Source: Furfurilactobacillus milii
Lineage (GTDB): Bacteria; Bacillota; Bacilli; Lactobacillales; Lactobacillaceae
Assembly (NCBI RefSeq): GCF_009863985.1
Contig: NZ_WEZT01000001.1
Span: forward strand, 47,248 to 111,131
Direction of reading: 5' to 3'
Length of the DNA stretch: 63,884 nucleotides
The translations under genes were made by a program, and so were the position numbers. The notes under the pieces were generated by a model that was not told where the DNA came from, did no database searches, and saw nothing but the letters and a program-made list of their open reading frames with translations. Positions 60,322-63,884 of the stretch are shown here, one piece after another (position 1 is the stretch's first letter; each line of letters opens with the position of its first letter).

Positions 60322-62307
60322 CTATTTATCGTTAGCCTTCCATAACTGTTCAAAAGTCTTAATAATCGTGTCAGTTGTAAATCCATACTTAGCAACAACT
60401 TCTGGTCCTTTACCACTTGCGCCAAAGCGGTCAACACTCACGTTGGCGCCGCGAGTCCCCGTGAAGGCACCCCATCCAAACGAAGACGCCATTTCAATGG
60501 ATATACGTAGCTGGACATCTCTAGGTAAGACGGATTCTTGATACTCGGCCGATTGCTGTTTGAAAATATCCATACTTGGCATCGAAACAACGGACACATC
60601 ATATGAGCGATCACGTAATGTTTGCTGTGCTTCTATCGCTAGAGCCACTTCTGAACCAGTAGCAATTAAAATGCCATCGGGTGTTTGACTCTTGGCGGGT
60701 GAAATCACGTACGCACCCTTTGACACTTTGTCAGCGTCTGCCCCTTCAAGCAGTGGTGTGGCCTGTCGCGTCAAGACAAGTACGCTGGGCCGATCAGTCG
60801 TCTGGGCAATAGTCTGCCAAGCGCCCAATGTTTCGTTTGCATCTGCTGGACGAATCACATTAACGTTTGGAATACTTCGCAAAGCGGCTAACTGTTCAAT
60901 CGGTTCATGAGTTGGCCCATCTTCACCTACAGCCAGTGAATCATGCGTGAAGATGAAGGTTGATGGTATTTGCTGGATAGCGGCCAAACGAACGGCTGCC
61001 TTTAGATAGTCGCTAAAGACGAAGAACGTACTGCCAAACACGCGCGTACCACCATGCAACGTAATACCGTTAACTGCTGCCGCCATGCCAAACTCACGCA
61101 CACCAAAGTAGATATTGCGACCCTTTGGCGTTAATGGTGTAAAGGCCTCGTCAGCTTTCAAACTTGTCTTATTGGATGAAGACAAATCAGCGGCTCCGCC
61201 CCAGAAATTGTCATTCTCTGCAGCAATCTGTTGCATCAAATCAGCATTAACCACCCGAGTTGCTGTTGGCGTCTTATACGTGTCATAGTCCAGCGAAACA
61301 CTCGCTAAATCCAGTTTATTGTCCAAATATTTCTTAGCAACATCTGGAAATTTCGTTTGGTAGTCAGCAAACATGCTTTGCCAATTCTTGTAACCGCGTT
61401 GCTTTTCATCCACGGCTGTACTGTAAGTATCATAAATGTCATCACTAATCTCAAACGGAGCAGCAGACCAGCCATAAAATTCACGCATCTTGGCAACATT
61501 TTCTTCACCTAGCGCAGAGCCGTGAACCTTATTCGTCCCCGCTTCAGGCGTACCATAACCAATAATTGTTTTGACTTCGATTAAGGTTGGCCGATCGTTT
61601 TGCTGAGCTTGTTTAATTGCAGCGTAGATGTCATCCAAATTATTGCCATCCAAAACACGTTCATAGTCCCACTTAGCTGCTTTAAAACGCGCACTGACCT
61701 CATCGTTAGCACTTAACGATAGTGGACCATCTAATGACACATCGTTTGAATCATAAAGCACAATCAACTTATTTAGGCGCTTATCACCAGCAATGTTAAT
61801 CGCTTCGTGACTGATGCCTTCCATCAGGTCACCATCACCAACAAGCGCATACGTGTAATGGTCAAACACGTTGTATCCTGGTCGGTTCACCATGGCTGCC
61901 AAATGTTTTTCCGCCATGGCCATCCCAACGGCCATTCCCAATCCCTGTCCAAGAGGACCGGTTGTCGCATCGATACCTGGTGTTTCAGTTACCTCTGGAT
62001 GTCCAGGCGTTAGCGACCCTAACTGACGAAATTGTTTTAAATCGTCAGTTGTTAAGCCAAAGTGATTAAGATGCAGCAAACTGTAAAGCAATGCGGAGCC
62101 ATGACCGGCACTCAATACAAAGCGGTCACGATTAAGCCACTTAGGATCTTCGGGATTGAAATTCATCAATTTTTCCCATAAAACATAGGCCATCGGTGCA
62201 GCATCGATTGGCAAACCTGGGTGTCCACTGTTAGCCTTTTGAATCATGTCCACACTCAGAAAACGGATTGCATTAACGGCAGCGGTATCTTTTTCAGTAA
62301 ATGTCAT
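60322..62307 (-). CDS. tkt: Transketolase
   Basis: 661 residues. Thiamine-diphosphate enzyme moving two-carbon units between sugar phosphates, such as xylulose-5-P and ribose-5-P. Motifs: SGHPGLPIDAAPMAYVLW near residue 27, SAGHGSALLYSLLHL near 66, ATTGPLGQGLGMAVGMA near 115, VGDGDLMEGISHEA (Mg/ThDP site) near 154, and THDSLAVGEDGPTHEPIEQL near 455. Length is normal. It lies downstream of an UlaA-type permease with a hairpin between, and may link ascorbate or pentose use to central metabolism. Confidence 0.97.
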   Translation of the reverse strand: MTFTEKDTAAVNAIRFLSVDMIQKANSGHPGLPIDAAPMAYVLWEKLMNFNPEDPKWLNRDRFVLSAGHGSALLYSLLHLNHFGLTTDDLKQFRQLGSLTPGHPEVTETPGIDATTGPLGQGLGMAVGMAMAEKHLAAMVNRPGYNVFDHYTYALVGDGDLMEGISHEAINIAGDKRLNKLIVLYDSNDVSLDGPLSLSANDEVSARFKAAKWDYERVLDGNNLDDIYAAIKQAQQNDRPTLIEVKTIIGYGTPEAGTNKVHGSALGEENVAKMREFYGWSAAPFEISDDIYDTYSTAVDEKQRGYKNWQSMFADYQTKFPDVAKKYLDNKLDLASVSLDYDTYKTPTATRVVNADLMQQIAAENDNFWGGAADLSSSNKTSLKADEAFTPLTPKGRNIYFGVREFGMAAAVNGITLHGGTRVFGSTFFVFSDYLKAAVRLAAIQQIPSTFIFTHDSLAVGEDGPTHEPIEQLAALRSIPNVNVIRPADANETLGAWQTIAQTTDRPSVLVLTRQATPLLEGADADKVSKGAYVISPAKSQTPDGILIATGSEVALAIEAQQTLRDRSYDVSVVSMPSMDIFKQQSAEYQESVLPRDVQLRISIEMASSFGWGAFTGTRGANVSVDRFGASGKGPEVVAKYGFTTDTIIKTFEQLWKANDK

Positions 62308-62325
62308 TTCTCTTTTATCTTCCTT

Positions 62326-62361
62326 TCAAAAATGACCCGGTAGAATAACTTGACCGGGTCA
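62326..62361 (-). terminator. Intercistronic terminator/attenuator
   Basis: On the minus strand TGACCCGGT pairs with ACCGGGTCA and TTTTTG follows, between ulaA and tkt. It could reduce tkt expression relative to ulaA. Confidence 0.65.
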
Positions 62362-62367
62362 AAAACA

Positions 62368-63744
62368 CTATTTTGTTGCTTCTGCCTTCGAGTTTGCCTT
62401 ATCGCGTCCATTTAAAATCAGACTAATCAAAACAACAATTACTAAGAAGCCTAGTATTCCAGCCACAACGGCGACCGTGCCCAAGTTTCCAAGGTTTCCA
62501 AGTAAGATACCAGGAACTAGGTAGTCAGTGTCAGCAAACGTTGAAGCCGCCAGTTTTAACGTGCCCAAGACAGGCAAGATGAGAAGTGGTAACCAACTAA
62601 TCAATAAACTGTTGACCGCTGAACCGATAATCGCACCACGACGGCCACCCGTCGCGTTCCCGTAAATTGCTGCCGCAGCGCCACAGAAGAAGTGACCCAC
62701 AACCCCAGGAATAATAACCGTGGTTTTCAAAGCAATCATGATAAACATGCTAATTGTGCCGACGATGAAACTGGTGAAAAAGCCAATTAACACAGCGTTA
62801 GGCGCATATGGAAAAATGATTGGAACATCCAAAGCAGGTTTAGAATTAGGCACAAGTTTTGTCGCGATACCTTGAAAGGCGGGTACAATTTCGGCCAAAA
62901 TCATGCGAACACCTTGAAGAACAACGACGAACCCAGCGGCAAAAGTACCTGCTTGAACCAGTGCATAAACCAAGTAATTAGTACCAGCACTGAGTTTTGT
63001 TTCAACAAAATGAGGTCCCGCAACAATTGCTAAAATAATATAAACAATTCCCATTAATAATGTGATTGATACGGTTGAATCACGTAAGAAACTCAATCCT
63101 TTAGGCATTTCAATGTCTTCAGTACTGTTTTTCTTATTACCAAACCATTTACCCATCAAACCAGCAGTTGCGTAACCAATGTTACCCGTATGACCCATGG
63201 CAACCTCGTCCCCACCAGTGATTTGACGCATAAATGGTTGACACAAAGCCGGTGTCACAGTGAGTAATGTTCCTTCGAAAATTCCACCAAGAATAATGGT
63301 CTGCCAACCAGTACCAAGTTTGGCACTAATTAAAATAACTGCCGTTAAACACGAAACGTATAACATTGCTTGACCAGTTAAGAAAATATACTTAAACCGA
63401 GTGAAACGGGCTAGTAGGATATTGACAATCATCCCCACCAACATAATTAATGCTGTCGTCGTACCATACTTAACCAATGCAATGGCGACAACCGCTTCAT
63501 TACTTGGCACGACACCTTGAACATGTAAGGCAAACTGGAACATTTTGGCAAACGGCGTTAATGAGTTACTTAAGATCCCAGCACCACCGATTAAGACAAG
63601 GAAGCCGGCAAACGTTTTAATCGTTCCTTGAACAACCTCAGTCGCCTTTTTCTTTTGTAGGAGCAGTCCCAACATAGCGATCAAGGCAACTAAAATAGCT
63701 GGTTGAGTCGCAATGGAGACAAATAAGTTCAATACACTTTTCAT
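62368..63744 (-). CDS. ulaA: PTS ascorbate-family permease, EIIC component
   Basis: 458 residues, wholly hydrophobic with about 11 membrane segments. GGIFEGTLLTVTPALCQPFMRQITGGDEVAMGHTGN near residue 150 and ILGGIFE-type glycine patterns are UlaA/SgaT features. IIFPYAPNAVLIGFFTSFIVG near residue 312 also fits. It transports ascorbate or a related sugar acid or pentitol by PTS phosphorylation. IIA and IIB partners are not in the window; they may lie upstream (past 63884). No clear promoter is seen in 63745-63884. Confidence 0.92.
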   Translation of the reverse strand: MKSVLNLFVSIATQPAILVALIAMLGLLLQKKKATEVVQGTIKTFAGFLVLIGGAGILSNSLTPFAKMFQFALHVQGVVPSNEAVVAIALVKYGTTTALIMLVGMIVNILLARFTRFKYIFLTGQAMLYVSCLTAVILISAKLGTGWQTIILGGIFEGTLLTVTPALCQPFMRQITGGDEVAMGHTGNIGYATAGLMGKWFGNKKNSTEDIEMPKGLSFLRDSTVSITLLMGIVYIILAIVAGPHFVETKLSAGTNYLVYALVQAGTFAAGFVVVLQGVRMILAEIVPAFQGIATKLVPNSKPALDVPIIFPYAPNAVLIGFFTSFIVGTISMFIMIALKTTVIIPGVVGHFFCGAAAAIYGNATGGRRGAIIGSAVNSLLISWLPLLILPVLGTLKLAASTFADTDYLVPGILLGNLGNLGTVAVVAGILGFLVIVVLISLILNGRDKANSKAEATK

Positions 63745-63884
63745 CTTTTTTGTCCTTTACGAATTAATCGTGAGTAATGTTTTCGTTATGGCAAATTCTA
63801 TAATTAATCCGAACAGAAATTAAAAAGCCCAAAGCAATCACTTACAATGGTAGTAGCTAATTCCAACCAATATAGGGAGTGATT

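Noticed and set aside
1-63884. CRISPR arrays, tRNA or rRNA genes, prophage
   Set aside because: No regular spacer-repeat arrays, no tRNA T-loop-like sequences noticed, and no phage structural or integrase genes.

Overview
The window looks like chromosome of a Lactobacillaceae species with moderate G+C. Support: strong AAGGAGG-type ribosome sites, T-box leaders, a PyrR-type attenuator on the pyrimidine operon, CcpA (cre) boxes, an enterocin-A-type immunity protein, and a lyxose/xylulose/transketolase gene set typical of pentose-using lactobacilli. I cannot name the genus with confidence. Several parS-like (ParB) and two Noc-type palindromes are scattered across the window, which suggests an origin-proximal chromosomal domain.

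Layout. 1-2.1 kb: tail of an IS30-family transposase, an orphan bacteriocin immunity gene, a DMT-family permease and a YefM-YoeB toxin-antitoxin pair. 2.2-8.9 kb: the translationally coupled operon pyrB-pyrC-carA-carB behind a PyrR-type attenuator, without pyrR, pyrD, pyrE or pyrF. 9-13.5 kb: a MerR-controlled flavodoxin-fold oxidoreductase, an exported agmatine-deiminase-family protein, and a DHA2 exporter behind a structured terminator-containing leader. 13.5-14.2 kb: a decayed gene and a 193-bp IS5-type miniature element. 14.2-25.6 kb: a YhgE/Pip protein, TetR, a CDF-like protein, an oxidoreductase, a DHA2 exporter with PadR, a methyltransferase, a SnoaL-like protein, a WYL regulator with an AlkC/AlkD-like repair protein, and a membrane-bound XRE protein. 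25.6-29.8 kb: sbcDC. 30-34.1 kb: reductases with TetR and MerR regulators and an RpiB/LacAB isomerase. 34.3-35.2 kb: an AgrC/HPK10-type histidine kinase broken by a miniature IS30 element. 35.3-38.7 kb: a MarR-led cassette with two paralogous unknown proteins around a DHA2 exporter. 39-44.9 kb: a D-lyxose catabolic cluster (LacI, lyxose isomerase, sugar symporter, aldose epimerase, xylulokinase). 45-60 kb: metQ with a Met T-box, two PadR-DHA2 pairs, a DJ-1-like protein, oxidoreductases, brnQ with a T-box, Nudix, an exported histidine phosphatase, dehydrogenases and a sixth DHA2 exporter. 60-63.7 kb: transketolase and an UlaA-type PTS permease.

How the genes fit together. The lyxose cluster would make xylulose-5-phosphate, a transketolase substrate; identical LacI-type palindromes and a cre box explain its likely control. 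Much of the rest is small, separately regulated efflux or redox units: six DHA2 exporters and several NAD(P)H-linked reductases beside TetR, MerR, MarR or PadR genes. Mobile-element scars have rewritten the 3' ends of at least two genes. Two intergenic regions share a repeat of about 50-bp units ending in a covarying hairpin.
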